Shown: positions 5,456-12,686 of the stretch, one piece after another
How the letters are laid out: the number at the start of each line of letters is the position of its first letter
Numbering within the stretch: position 1 is the stretch's first letter
From: Actinomycetes bacterium
GTDB lineage: Bacteria; Actinomycetota; Actinomycetes; Actinomycetales; Cellulomonadaceae
Reading direction: 5' to 3'
Assembly (NCBI GenBank): GCA_023389455.1
Contig: JAEWEJ010000392.1
Location: 1 to 12,715, forward strand
Length of the DNA: 12,715 nt
Position numbers and translations under genes: made by a program
Notes under the pieces: model-generated
The model's input: the letters and a program-made list of their open reading frames with translations, nothing else
Database searches by the model: none
What the model was told of the DNA's origin: nothing

Positions 5456-6387
5456 GCGGCACGCGGGCGCTGCCCGTCCCGGACGGCCTCGCGGGTGAGC
5501 GCGTCGACGCTGCCCTGGCGCGCCTGCTCGGGCTGTCCCGCACGCGGGCGGCCGAGCTCGCCGCCGAGGGCGCGGTGCGAGTCGACGGGCGACCCGTCGG
5601 CAAGTCCGACCGGCTCGTCGCCGGCGCGTTCCTCGAGGTCGACCTCGACGCGAGCGCGCCCGCCGCGCCCGTCGTCGTCCCCGAGCCCGTGCCGGGCATG
5701 CGGATCGTCCACGACGACGAGGACCTCGTGGTCGTCGACAAGCCCGTCGGTGTCGCCGCGCACCCGTCGCCGGGATGGACCGGACCCACGGTGGTGGGGG
5801 CGCTGGCGGCCGCGGGCTACCGCATCTCGACGTCCGGCCCCGCGGAGCGGCAGGGGATCGTCCACCGCCTCGACGCGGGCACGTCCGGCCTCATGGTGGT
5901 CGCCAAGAGCGAGCACGCGTACACCGTGCTCAAGCGGGCCTTCAAGGAGCGCACGGTCGAGAAGGTCTACCACGCGCTCGCCCAGGGCCACCCGTCGCCG
6001 ACGACCGGCACCATCGACGCGCCCATCGGCCGGCACCCGTCCTCGGACTGGAAGTTCGCGGTCGTCGCGGACGGCAAGCCGTCGGTCACGCACTACGAGG
6101 TCCTCGAGATGCTGCCCGGCGCGTCGCTGGTCGAGGTGCACCTCGAGACGGGGCGCACCCACCAGATCCGGGTGCACTTCGCGGCGCTCAAGCACAGCCT
6201 CGTGGGCGACCTCACGTACGGCGCGGACCCGAGCCTCGCGGCACGGGTCGGGGTCACGCGGCAGTGGTTGCACGCCGTGCGACTCGGGTTCGAGCACCCG
6301 GGCACCGGCCAGTGGTTCGAGGCCACCAGCGAGTACCCTGCGGACCTCGCGGCAGGGCTCGAGGTGCTGCGCGGCGCGTACTCGTAG
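5452..6387 (+). CDS. RluA/RluD-family 23S rRNA pseudouridine synthase
   Basis: This enzyme isomerises uridine to pseudouridine in RNA. RluD-type members act on helix 69 of 23S rRNA, but the exact target here is inferred. The 311-residue protein has an N-terminal S4 RNA-binding domain (about 16-66: GERVDAALARLLGLSRTRAA and then VRVDGRPV). The catalytic domain follows, with DLVVVDKPVGVAAHPS (91-106), the signature GIVHRLDAGTSGLMVV holding nucleophile D141, and GRTHQIRVH (234-242). Length and order are normal. Its GTG overlaps the lspA stop by 4 bases, so the two genes are co-transcribed and translationally coupled, a pairing common in bacteria. Nothing appears broken. The subfamily name rluD is likely but not proven. 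Confidence 0.93.
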   Translation: MSGTRALPVPDGLAGERVDAALARLLGLSRTRAAELAAEGAVRVDGRPVGKSDRLVAGAFLEVDLDASAPAAPVVVPEPVPGMRIVHDDEDLVVVDKPVGVAAHPSPGWTGPTVVGALAAAGYRISTSGPAERQGIVHRLDAGTSGLMVVAKSEHAYTVLKRAFKERTVEKVYHALAQGHPSPTTGTIDAPIGRHPSSDWKFAVVADGKPSVTHYEVLEMLPGASLVEVHLETGRTHQIRVHFAALKHSLVGDLTYGADPSLAARVGVTRQWLHAVRLGFEHPGTGQWFEATSEYPADLAAGLEVLRGAYS

Positions 6388-6427
6388 GTACCCGGCGGGG
6401 CAGGTCTGAGCCGTCGGTGGGTCGACG

Positions 6428-6433
6428 TAGGAT
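6428..6433 (+). promoter_or_regulatory. dnaE -10 box, predicted leaderless
   Basis: TAGGAT lies 7 bases ahead of the ATG at 6441, where transcription would be expected to begin. No Shine-Dalgarno sequence lies in the intervening CGCCAGC. GTCTGA at 6404-6409 is a weak -35 candidate with an 18-base spacer. Confidence 0.5.
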
Positions 6434-6440
6434 CGCCAGC

Positions 6441-9400
6441 ATGAGTGCTGGAGGATCCCCGGACCCGTCCTTCGTCCACCTCCACGCGCACACCGAGTAC
6501 TCGATGCTCGACGGTGCCGCACGCATCGGCGAGATGCTCGACGAGGCCAAACGGCTGGGCCAGACGGCGATGGCCATCACCGACCACGGCTACCTGTTCG
6601 GCGCCTTCGAGTTCTGGCAGAAGGCCACCGACCGCGGCATCAAGCCCATCATCGGGGTCGAGGCGTACGTCACGCCGGGCACCAGCCGGTTCGACCAGAA
6701 CCGGGTGCGCTGGGGCGAGGCGCACCAGGCGTCGGACGACGTGTCCGCCCGTGGCGCGTACACGCACCTGACGCTGCTGAGCCGGACCACGGACGGCATG
6801 CACAACCTGTTCCGCATGGGTTCGCTGGCCTCGCTCGAGGGCCAGATGGGCAAGTGGCCGCGCATGGACCGCGAGCTCATGAACCGCTACCACGAGGGCC
6901 TGATCGCGACCAGCGGCTGCCCGTCGGGGGAGATCCAGACGCGGCTGCGGCTCGGCCAGTACGACGAGGCGGTGCGCGCGGCGGGTGAGCTGCAGGACAT
7001 CTTCGGCAAGGAGTACTTCTACGTCGAGGTCATGGACCACGGCCTGGACATCGAGCGCCGCGTCATCAAGGACCTGCTGCGGATCGCCGAGGCGATCGGC
7101 GCCCCGCTCGTGGCCACGAACGACCTGCACTACACGCGCGAGGAGGACGCCCACGCGCACGAGGTGCTGCTCGCGGTGCAGTCGGGCTCGACGCTGGACG
7201 AGCCGACGAGCGACCAGGGTGGCTCGCGGTTCGCGTTCAGCGGCAGCGGCTACTACGTGAAGTCGGCCGCCGAGATGCGCCGCACCTGGGCGGAGCTGCC
7301 CGAGGCGTGCGACAACACCCTGCTCATCGCCGAGCAGTGCGAGGTGAAGTTCAACACCGGCGCCAACTACATGCCGAGGTTCCCGGTCCCCGCGGGCGAG
7401 AACGAGGACTCCTGGTTCATCAAGGAGGTCGAGAACGGGCTGCTGCGGCGGTACCACGGCTCGATCCCGGACGCGGTGCGCAAGCAGGCGGACTACGAGA
7501 CCGGCGTCATCACGCAGCTCGGGTTCTCCGGGTACTTCCTCGTCGTCGCGGACTTCATCAACTGGGCCAAGGCGCAGGGGATCCGCGTGGGTCCCGGTCG
7601 TGGTTCCGCGGCCGGGTCGATGGCGTCGTACGCGATGGGCATCACCGAGCTCGACCCGCTCGAGCACGGGCTGATCTTCGAGCGGTTCCTCAACCCCGAG
7701 CGCGTGTCCTGGCCCGACGTCGACGTCGACTTCGACGAGCGTCGGCGCGGCGAGGTCATCCGGTACGTCACCGACAAGTACGGCGACGACCGGGTCTGCC
7801 AGATCGTCACCTACGGCACGATCAAGGCCAAGCAGGCCCTCAAGGACGCGTCGCGCGTGCTGGGCTTCCCGTTCGCGATGGGGGACAAGCTCACCAAGGC
7901 GATGCCGCCCGCCGTCATGGGCAAGGACATCCCGCTGTCGGGCATGTACGACCCCGAGCACCCGCGGTACGCGGAGGCCGACGAGTTCCGGCAGGTCGTG
8001 GCCGCCGACCCCGAGGCGCAGCGCGTGCTGGAGACGGCGCGGGGCCTGGAGAACCTCAAGCGGCAGTGGGGCGTGCACGCCGCCGGCGTCATCATGTCCA
8101 GCGAGCCGCTGCTCGACATCATCCCCATCATGAAGCGCCCCCAGGACGGCGCGGTCATCACGCAGTTCGACCAGCCGGCGTCCGAGGCCCTCGGCCTGAT
8201 CAAGATGGACTTCCTCGGCCTGCGCAACCTCACGATCCTCGACGACGCGCTCGAGAACATCGTGATGAACGGCAAGCCGGCGATCGAGATCGAGACCGTC
8301 CCGCTCGACGACCCGGCGACGTACGAGCTGCTGGGCCGCGGTGACACGCTCGGGGTGTTCCAGCTCGACGGCGGTCCGATGCGCTCGCTGCTGCGCCAGA
8401 TGCGCCCGGACAACTTCGAGGACATCTCGGCCGTCATCGCGCTGTACCGCCCCGGCCCGATGGGCATGAACTCGCACGTCAACTACGCGTTGCGCAAGAA
8501 CGGGCTGCAGGAGGTCGAGCCGATCCACCCCGAGCTCGTCGAGCCGCTCGAGGACGCGGTGGGCATCACCCACGGGTTGATCGTCTACCAGGAGCAGGTG
8601 CAGAAGGCCGCGCAGGTGCTCGCCGGGTACTCGCTCGGACAGGCCGACCTGCTGCGCCGCGCGATGGGCAAGAAGAAGAAGGAGGTCCTCGACAAGGAGT
8701 TCATCCCCTTCCAGGCCGGCATGCGCGAGCGCGGGTACTCCGACGCCGCGATCCAGGCCGTGTGGGACGTCCTCGTGCCGTTCGCCGGGTACGCCTTCAA
8801 CAAGGCGCACTCGGCCGCGTACGGCGTCGTGTCGTACTGGACCGCCTACCTCAAGGCGAACTTCCCGACCGAGTACATGGCCGCGCTGCTCACCAGCGTG
8901 CGCGACGACAAGGACAAGTCCGCCCTGTACCTGGGCGAGTGCCGGCACATGGGCATCACCGTGCTGCCGCCCGACGTGAACTCCTCGTCGGCGAACTTCA
9001 CGGCCGTCGGCGTCGACATCCGCTTCGGCCTGACGGCGGTGCGCAACGTCGGCGCCAACGTCGTCGACGCGATCGTGACGGCCCGCGAGGAGAAGGGCGC
9101 GTTCACGTCCTTCACCGACTTCCTCGACAAGGTGCCGGCGGTCGTCTGCAACAAGCGGACCATCGAGTCGCTCATCAAGGCCGGCGCGTTCGACTCCCTG
9201 GGCCACCCGCGCCGTGCGCTCCTGCTGATCCACGAGCAGGCGGTCGACGCGGTCATCGACGTCAAGCGCAAGGAGGCGACGGGCCAGTTCGACCTGTTCG
9301 CGGACCTGGGCGGCGACGACGAGACCGGGACCGGCATCGCCGTGACGATCCCGGACCTGCCGGACTGGGACAAGAAGCAGCGCCTGGCCTTCGAGCGCGA

Positions 9401-10004
9401 GATGCTCGGCCTGTACGTCTCGGACCACCCGCTGTCGGGGCTCGAGCACGTGCTGTCCGCGCAGGCCGACGTGTCGATCGCCACGCTCAACGCCGACGAG
9501 GCGCGCCCGGACGGCTCGACGGTCGTGGTGGCGGGCCTGGTCACCAGCCTGCAGCGCAAGATGTCGAAGCAGGGCAACCCGTGGGCCGCCGTGACCCTGG
9601 AGGACATGGAGGGCTCCGTCGAGATCATGTTCTTCGGCGAGACGTACCTCGCCTACTCGACGGTGCTGGCCGAGGACGCCGTGCTGGTCGTGCGAGGGCG
9701 CGTGCGTCGTCGTGACGACCAGATGCAGCTGCAGGCGATGGAGGTCTCCATCCCGGACACCTCGCAGGCGGCGGACTCCCCGGTCGTCGTGTCGCTCACC
9801 GAGGGGCGGTGCACGCCGCCGGTCGTCGAGCGGCTCCGTGAGGTGCTGTCCACGCACCCGGGCGTCACGGAGGTCCACCTGCGGCTGACCAGCCCGGGTC
9901 GCGCCGTGGTGATGCGGCTGGACGACGGTCTGCGCGTCGAGCGGTCGCCGTCGCTGTTCGGCGACCTGAAGGCGCTGCTCGGCCCGAGCTGCCTCGCGTC
10001 CTGA
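6441..10004 (+). CDS. dnaE: DNA polymerase III alpha subunit (replicative, DnaE1 type)
   Basis: This is the catalytic subunit of the chromosomal replicase. At 1187 residues it matches actinobacterial DnaE1 (about 1180). The N-terminal PHP domain (about 8-290) opens FVHLHAHTEYSMLDG and keeps all nine metal-binding positions known from mycobacterial DnaE1: H15, H17, D24, H49, E74, H109, C160, D228 and H230. In Mycobacterium this domain is the proofreading exonuclease. The polymerase core has GRGSAAGSMASYAMG and PDVDVDFDE (425-433), giving catalytic D428 and D430, with the third Asp at D590 in IKMDFLGLRNL. QFDLF (949-953) fits the internal beta-clamp-binding motif. An OB fold lies at about 1025-1105 and a C-terminal domain ends the protein. 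The ATG at 6441 is chosen over the much longer open frame because family homology begins there and a -10 box is just upstream. The stop faces the convergent S4 gene. Confidence 0.98.
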   Translation: MSAGGSPDPSFVHLHAHTEYSMLDGAARIGEMLDEAKRLGQTAMAITDHGYLFGAFEFWQKATDRGIKPIIGVEAYVTPGTSRFDQNRVRWGEAHQASDDVSARGAYTHLTLLSRTTDGMHNLFRMGSLASLEGQMGKWPRMDRELMNRYHEGLIATSGCPSGEIQTRLRLGQYDEAVRAAGELQDIFGKEYFYVEVMDHGLDIERRVIKDLLRIAEAIGAPLVATNDLHYTREEDAHAHEVLLAVQSGSTLDEPTSDQGGSRFAFSGSGYYVKSAAEMRRTWAELPEACDNTLLIAEQCEVKFNTGANYMPRFPVPAGENEDSWFIKEVENGLLRRYHGSIPDAVRKQADYETGVITQLGFSGYFLVVADFINWAKAQGIRVGPGRGSAAGSMASYAMGITELDPLEHGLIFERFLNPERVSWPDVDVDFDERRRGEVIRYVTDKYGDDRVCQIVTYGTIKAKQALKDASRVLGFPFAMGDKLTKAMPPAVMGKDIPLSGMYDPEHPRYAEADEFRQVVAADPEAQRVLETARGLENLKRQWGVHAAGVIMSSEPLLDIIPIMKRPQDGAVITQFDQPASEALGLIKMDFLGLRNLTILDDALENIVMNGKPAIEIETVPLDDPATYELLGRGDTLGVFQLDGGPMRSLLRQMRPDNFEDISAVIALYRPGPMGMNSHVNYALRKNGLQEVEPIHPELVEPLEDAVGITHGLIVYQEQVQKAAQVLAGYSLGQADLLRRAMGKKKKEVLDKEFIPFQAGMRERGYSDAAIQAVWDVLVPFAGYAFNKAHSAAYGVVSYWTAYLKANFPTEYMAALLTSVRDDKDKSALYLGECRHMGITVLPPDVNSSSANFTAVGVDIRFGLTAVRNVGANVVDAIVTAREEKGAFTSFTDFLDKVPAVVCNKRTIESLIKAGAFDSLGHPRRALLLIHEQAVDAVIDVKRKEATGQFDLFADLGGDDETGTGIAVTIPDLPDWDKKQRLAFEREMLGLYVSDHPLSGLEHVLSAQADVSIATLNADEARPDGSTVVVAGLVTSLQRKMSKQGNPWAAVTLEDMEGSVEIMFFGETYLAYSTVLAEDAVLVVRGRVRRRDDQMQLQAMEVSIPDTSQAADSPVVVSLTEGRCTPPVVERLREVLSTHPGVTEVHLRLTSPGRAVVMRLDDGLRVERSPSLFGDLKALLGPSCLAS

Positions 10005-10005
10005 G

Positions 10006-10053
10006 GCGCGCCGGGCGGTCGGCGCGCGCCGTCGGGCGGTCGGGGCCGACGGC
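10006..10053. terminator. Paired hairpins between convergent dnaE and S4 gene
   Basis: The first stem pairs GCGCGCC (10006-10012) with GGCGCGC (10021-10027). The second pairs GCCGTCGG (10028-10035) with CCGACGGC (10046-10053). Both loops share the direct repeat GGGCGGTCGG (10013-10022 and 10034-10043). Hairpins work on either strand, so the pair could terminate both convergent genes. There is no T-run on either side. Confidence 0.5.
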
Positions 10054-10071
10054 GGGCAGGGTCGGTGGGGG

Positions 10072-10284
10072 CTAGTCCTCGACGGTCGCGCGCTGGACGC
10101 CGCCGGGCAGGTCGACCTCGACCACGTCGCCCGGGCGCAGCTGCCGGCCGCGACGGGTCTCGGGCTCCCCGTTGACGGTCACCGCGCCGTCGTCGAGGAG
10201 GGCGCGGGCGTGCCCGCCGGTCTCCGCGAGGCTGACGAGCTTGAGGAACTGGCCGAGGCGGATGGGCTCGTCGTGCTGGGTCAC
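10072..10284 (-). CDS. Small S4-domain RNA-binding protein (YbcJ/COG2501-like)
   Basis: This 70-residue protein is almost entirely one S4 domain: PIRLGQFLKLVSLAETGGHA (7-26), ALLDDGAVTVNGEPETRRGR (28-47) and LRPGDVVEVDLP (49-60). Such proteins bind structured RNA and are presumed to act on rRNA or ribosomes; the exact role is unknown. The GTG at 10284 (minus strand) is chosen because the S4 fold starts right after it. A longer frame to 10377 would add 31 residues of low-complexity sequence running through the G-run and the AT-rich promoter region. CAGACT sits 6 bases ahead of this GTG, suggesting a leaderless message. It converges on dnaE and diverges from the ArsR-type gene. Confidence 0.88.
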   Translation of the reverse strand: MTQHDEPIRLGQFLKLVSLAETGGHARALLDDGAVTVNGEPETRRGRQLRPGDVVEVDLPGGVQRATVED

Positions 10285-10290
10285 GGGACC

Positions 10291-10296
10291 AGTCTG
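10291..10296 (-). promoter_or_regulatory. Possible -10 box of the S4 gene
   Basis: Read on the minus strand this is CAGACT followed by 6 bases and GTG, the same spacing as TAGACT before lspA. A run of nine C (plus-strand G, 10304-10312) would sit in the spacer between -35 and -10. No -35 hexamer is recognisable. Confidence 0.35.
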
Positions 10297-10362
10297 CCAG
10301 CCCGGGGGGGGGCGGACCCGGCCACGGCTGATCCGGACCGCGGTCTCGAATTTCACGCTTGC

Positions 10363-10372
10363 GTTATATAAC
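10363..10372. promoter_or_regulatory. GTTATATAAC palindrome, likely operator/-10 region of the ArsR gene
   Basis: GTTATATAAC is a perfect 10-bp palindrome inside an AT-rich island (about 10348-10390) in otherwise GC-rich DNA. TATATA or TATAAC within it can serve as a -10 box for the regulator gene starting at 10395. ArsR-family dimers bind short AT-rich palindromes over their own promoters, so autoregulation is a reasonable inference. The symmetry does not extend past the ten bases. Confidence 0.5.
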
Positions 10373-10394
10373 CACACGCGGAATCATCAGGGCT

Positions 10395-10772
10395 GTGCAC
10401 CCCATGGACGTCCTCGGCGACCCGGTCCGTCGCCGCCTTGTCGAGCTCGTCGGCGCGGGCGAGCGCCCCGCGGGCGAGCTCGCCGCCGTCGTGGGGGACG
10501 AGTTCGGCATCAGCCAGCCGGCGGTGTCGCGGCACCTGCGGGTGCTGCGCGAGGCAGGACTCGTCACGTCACGGGCCCGCGGGACCGTCCGGCTGTACGC
10601 CGTCCGCCCGGAGGCGGTCGACGAGGTCGGCCGGTGGGCGACGTCCGTCGTGCGCGCGTGGGCCCCGCGCCTGGACGCGCTCGGCACCGAGGTGGCGCGC
10701 GGCCGTCGGGCCGCGCGCCAGGCCGGCGGCGGCTCCGCCGACGGCACCGACCGTCCCGAGGAGGACGCATGA
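10395..10772 (+). CDS. ArsR-family winged helix-turn-helix regulator
   Basis: This is a 125-residue DNA-binding protein of the ArsR/SmtB superfamily, in the subgroup paired with SRPBCC genes. It starts MHPMDVLGDPVRRRLVELV, typical of this group. The helix-turn-helix is GISQPAVSRHLRVLREAGLV (38-57), followed by the wing SRARGTVRLYAVRPEA (59-74), a helix and an Ala/Arg/Gly-rich tail. I see no clustered Cys/His metal site (no ELCVCDL-type motif), so metal sensing is unlikely. Its start is uncertain: the GTG at 10395 fits the family N-terminus, while the ATG at 10404 lies 11 bases from AGGG (10389-10392). The TTG at 10359 would put codons through the promoter palindrome and is unlikely. The stop overlaps the ATG of the SRPBCC gene by 4 bases. 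Confidence 0.9.
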   Translation: MHPMDVLGDPVRRRLVELVGAGERPAGELAAVVGDEFGISQPAVSRHLRVLREAGLVTSRARGTVRLYAVRPEAVDEVGRWATSVVRAWAPRLDALGTEVARGRRAARQAGGGSADGTDRPEEDA

Positions 10773-11266
10773 GCAGCACCACGCCCGGCGACGCCACCGT
10801 CACGCTCGACGAGGACCGGTCCCAGGTCGCCTTCCGGCGGCGGTACGGCACCAGCGGGGCCGACCTCTGGGACGCCATGACGTCCCCGGAGCGCGCCCGC
10901 CGGTGGCTCGGGGCCCTGCACGGTGACCTGCGTGTCGGGGGCACGTACGAGCTGCGGATGGGTGAGGACCGCCCGGACGCGGACGACGTCGCCCACGGGG
11001 AGGTCCTGCGCTGCGAGGCGCCACGGTTGCTCGAGCTGACGTGGCGCTTCCCCGGTGAGGCGCAGTCGCACGTGCGCGTCACCGTGTCCGACGACGGTGA
11101 GCTCGTCATGGTCCACAGCGGGCTGGAGCCCGCCGCGGCACGCGGCTACGGCGCGGGCTGGCACGTGGTCCTCGACCAGCTCGAGGACCACGCCGGGCAC
11201 CGGGCCGTGCGCCCGTGGGACGAGCTCTGGGCGGTGCACGCCCCGCGGTACGGCGCCACGGGCTGA
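10769..11266 (+). CDS. SRPBCC/AHSA1-like domain protein
   Basis: This is a 165-residue protein of the START/Bet v1-like SRPBCC superfamily, in the group annotated as activator of Hsp90 ATPase homologue 1-like. Such proteins have a hydrophobic ligand-binding cavity; the ligand is unknown. Visible family features are DLWDAMTSPERARRWLG (32-48), DLRVGGTYELRMG, a GEVLRCEAPRLLELTWRF strand pair and a C-terminal helix with YGAGWHVVLDQLEDH. The ATGA overlap with the regulator stop, with GAGGAGG just ahead, shows translational coupling. ArsR-SRPBCC pairs are common in actinobacteria, so this gene is probably the main target of the regulator. No signal peptide or membrane segment is seen. Confidence 0.88.
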   Translation: MSSTTPGDATVTLDEDRSQVAFRRRYGTSGADLWDAMTSPERARRWLGALHGDLRVGGTYELRMGEDRPDADDVAHGEVLRCEAPRLLELTWRFPGEAQSHVRVTVSDDGELVMVHSGLEPAAARGYGAGWHVVLDQLEDHAGHRAVRPWDELWAVHAPRYGATG

Positions 11267-11288
11267 GGCCGCGCCCCTCGCGCACCGT

Positions 11289-11323
11289 GACGGTCCGGCG
11301 CCGGGCCGGTGCGGACGGTCCGG
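11289..11323. repeat. Direct repeat upstream of hisD
   Basis: GACGGTCCGG occurs at 11289-11298 and again at 11314-11323, 25 bases apart, in the 90-base gap between the SRPBCC gene and hisD. The flanks are also related (CGCCGG follows both). CGCACCG (11281-11287) can pair with CGGTGCG (11307-11313), so a hairpin over the first copy is possible. The role is unknown. Confidence 0.4.
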
Positions 11324-11343
11324 TCGCGCCGGCGCGCGCGTCC

Positions 11344-11349
11344 TAGACT
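11344..11349 (+). promoter_or_regulatory. hisD -10 box, predicted leaderless
   Basis: TAGACT lies 7 bases ahead of the GTG at 11357, which would be the transcription start. No Shine-Dalgarno sequence precedes the GTG. A leaderless message leaves no room for a histidine leader-peptide attenuator. No -35 match is seen. Confidence 0.5.
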
Positions 11350-11356
11350 CGATCCC

Positions 11357-12679
11357 GTGATCTCCCGTATCGATCTGCGCGGTCGTCGTCCGTCACGTCG
11401 TGAGCTCCTCGCCGAGCTGCCCCGGGCCGAGCTCGACGTCGAGCACGCCACCACGGCCGTGGCGCCGATCCTCGAGGCGGTGCGCACGCGTGGGGCGGCC
11501 GCGCTGCGCGAGCTCGCCGAGCGGTTCGACGGCGTGCGTCCCGTGCACGTGCGGGTGCCCGCCGAGGCCGTCGCCGGTGCGGTCGGCGCGCTCGACCCCC
11601 AGGTGCGGGCCGCCCTGGAGGAGACGATCCGTCGCGTGCGGGCGGTGCACGCCGCGCAGCGTCCGCAGGACCTCACCGTGGACGTCGCGCCCGGCGCGCA
11701 GGTGCGGCAGCGCTGGCTGCCCGTGCGCCGCGTCGGCCTGTACGTGCCCGGCGGCCTCGCGGTGTACCCGTCGTCGGTGGTCATGAACGTCGTGGCGGCG
11801 CAGGAGGCGGGCGTGACGTCGCTCGCGGTCGTGTCCCCGCCGCAGAAGGACAACGACGGGCTGCCCGACCCGGTGGTCCTCGCGACCTGCGCGCTGCTCG
11901 GCGTCGACGAGGTGTACGCGGCCGGCGGCGCCCAGGCCGTCGCCATGCTCGCGTACGGCGCGGCGGGCAGCGAGGACGTCGACGGCGAGACCCTGTGCGA
12001 GCCCGTGGACGTCATCACCGGGCCCGGCAACGTCTACGTCGCGGCGGCCAAGCGCCTGGTGCGCGGGGTCGTCGGCATCGACGCCGAGGCCGGGCCCACC
12101 GAGATCGCGATCCTCGCGGACGGCACGGCGGACCCCGTGCACGTCGCCGCGGACCTCATCTCCCAGGCCGAGCACGACCCGCTGGCCGCAGCCGTCCTGG
12201 TCACGCCGTCGGTGGAGCTCGCGGGCGCGGTCGAGTCGAAGCTCGTCGACCTGGCGGACGCCACCGCCAACCGGGAGCGGGTCGCGGTCGCGCTGCGGGG
12301 TACGCAGTCGGCGATCGTCCTGGTGGACGACCTGGACGCGGGCCTCGACGTGGTCAACGCCTACGGCGCGGAGCACCTGGAGATCCAGACCGTCGACGCC
12401 GCGGCGTGGGCGGACCGCGTCACGAGCGCCGGGGCGATCTTCGTCGGGCCGTGGTCGCCGGTGTCCCTGGGTGACTACATGGCGGGCTCGAACCACGTGC
12501 TGCCCACCGGTGGCTGCGCGCACTTCGCCAGCGGCCTGGGTGTGCACTCGTTCCTGCGTGCCGTGCAGGTGATCGAGTACGACGCGGACGCGCTGGCCGC
12601 CGTGGCCGACCGCGTCGTGGCGCTGGCCGACGCCGAGGGCCTGCCCGCGCACGGTGAGGCCGTCCGCGCCCGGTTCTGA
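11357..12679 (+). CDS. hisD: Histidinol dehydrogenase
   Basis: HisD carries out the last two steps of histidine synthesis, oxidising L-histidinol to L-histidine with NAD+ and a zinc ion. The 440-residue length is normal. Zinc ligands are present in the expected motifs: Q270 and H273 in ISQAEHDP, D373 in GDYMAGSNHVLPTGG, and H432 in GLPAHGEAVRAR. The catalytic pair E339-H340 is in AYGAEHLEI. Other family blocks are RVGLYVPGGLAVYPSSVVMN (125-144), AGGAQAVAMLAYG and ITGPGNVYVAAAKR (220-233). The GTG at 11357 is chosen because family homology (ISRIDLRG) begins there and a -10 box is 7 bases ahead; a longer in-frame ATG at 11309 would be upstream of that box. A hairpin follows the stop. hisC often comes next in actinobacteria but is outside the window. 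Confidence 0.97.
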   Translation: MISRIDLRGRRPSRRELLAELPRAELDVEHATTAVAPILEAVRTRGAAALRELAERFDGVRPVHVRVPAEAVAGAVGALDPQVRAALEETIRRVRAVHAAQRPQDLTVDVAPGAQVRQRWLPVRRVGLYVPGGLAVYPSSVVMNVVAAQEAGVTSLAVVSPPQKDNDGLPDPVVLATCALLGVDEVYAAGGAQAVAMLAYGAAGSEDVDGETLCEPVDVITGPGNVYVAAAKRLVRGVVGIDAEAGPTEIAILADGTADPVHVAADLISQAEHDPLAAAVLVTPSVELAGAVESKLVDLADATANRERVAVALRGTQSAIVLVDDLDAGLDVVNAYGAEHLEIQTVDAAAWADRVTSAGAIFVGPWSPVSLGDYMAGSNHVLPTGGCAHFASGLGVHSFLRAVQVIEYDADALAAVADRVVALADAEGLPAHGEAVRARF

Positions 12680-12686
12680 GCGACGC

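Noticed and set aside
5775..6440. N-terminal extension of the dnaE frame by 222 codons.
   Set aside because: The extension is the +2 shadow of the pseudouridine synthase gene; family homology starts at 6441, and a -10 box lies immediately upstream of that ATG.
6093..9878. A 1261-codon open frame on the minus strand opposite dnaE.
   Set aside because: It is a GC-rich shadow of dnaE, dominated by Arg, Leu, Val, Asp and His with no recognisable domain, while dnaE itself is fully conserved in its frame.
10285..10377. Longer start for the minus-strand S4 protein (31 extra residues).
   Set aside because: The extra codons run through the nine-G tract and the AT-rich palindrome and match nothing in the S4 family; the GTG at 10284 sits directly before the domain.
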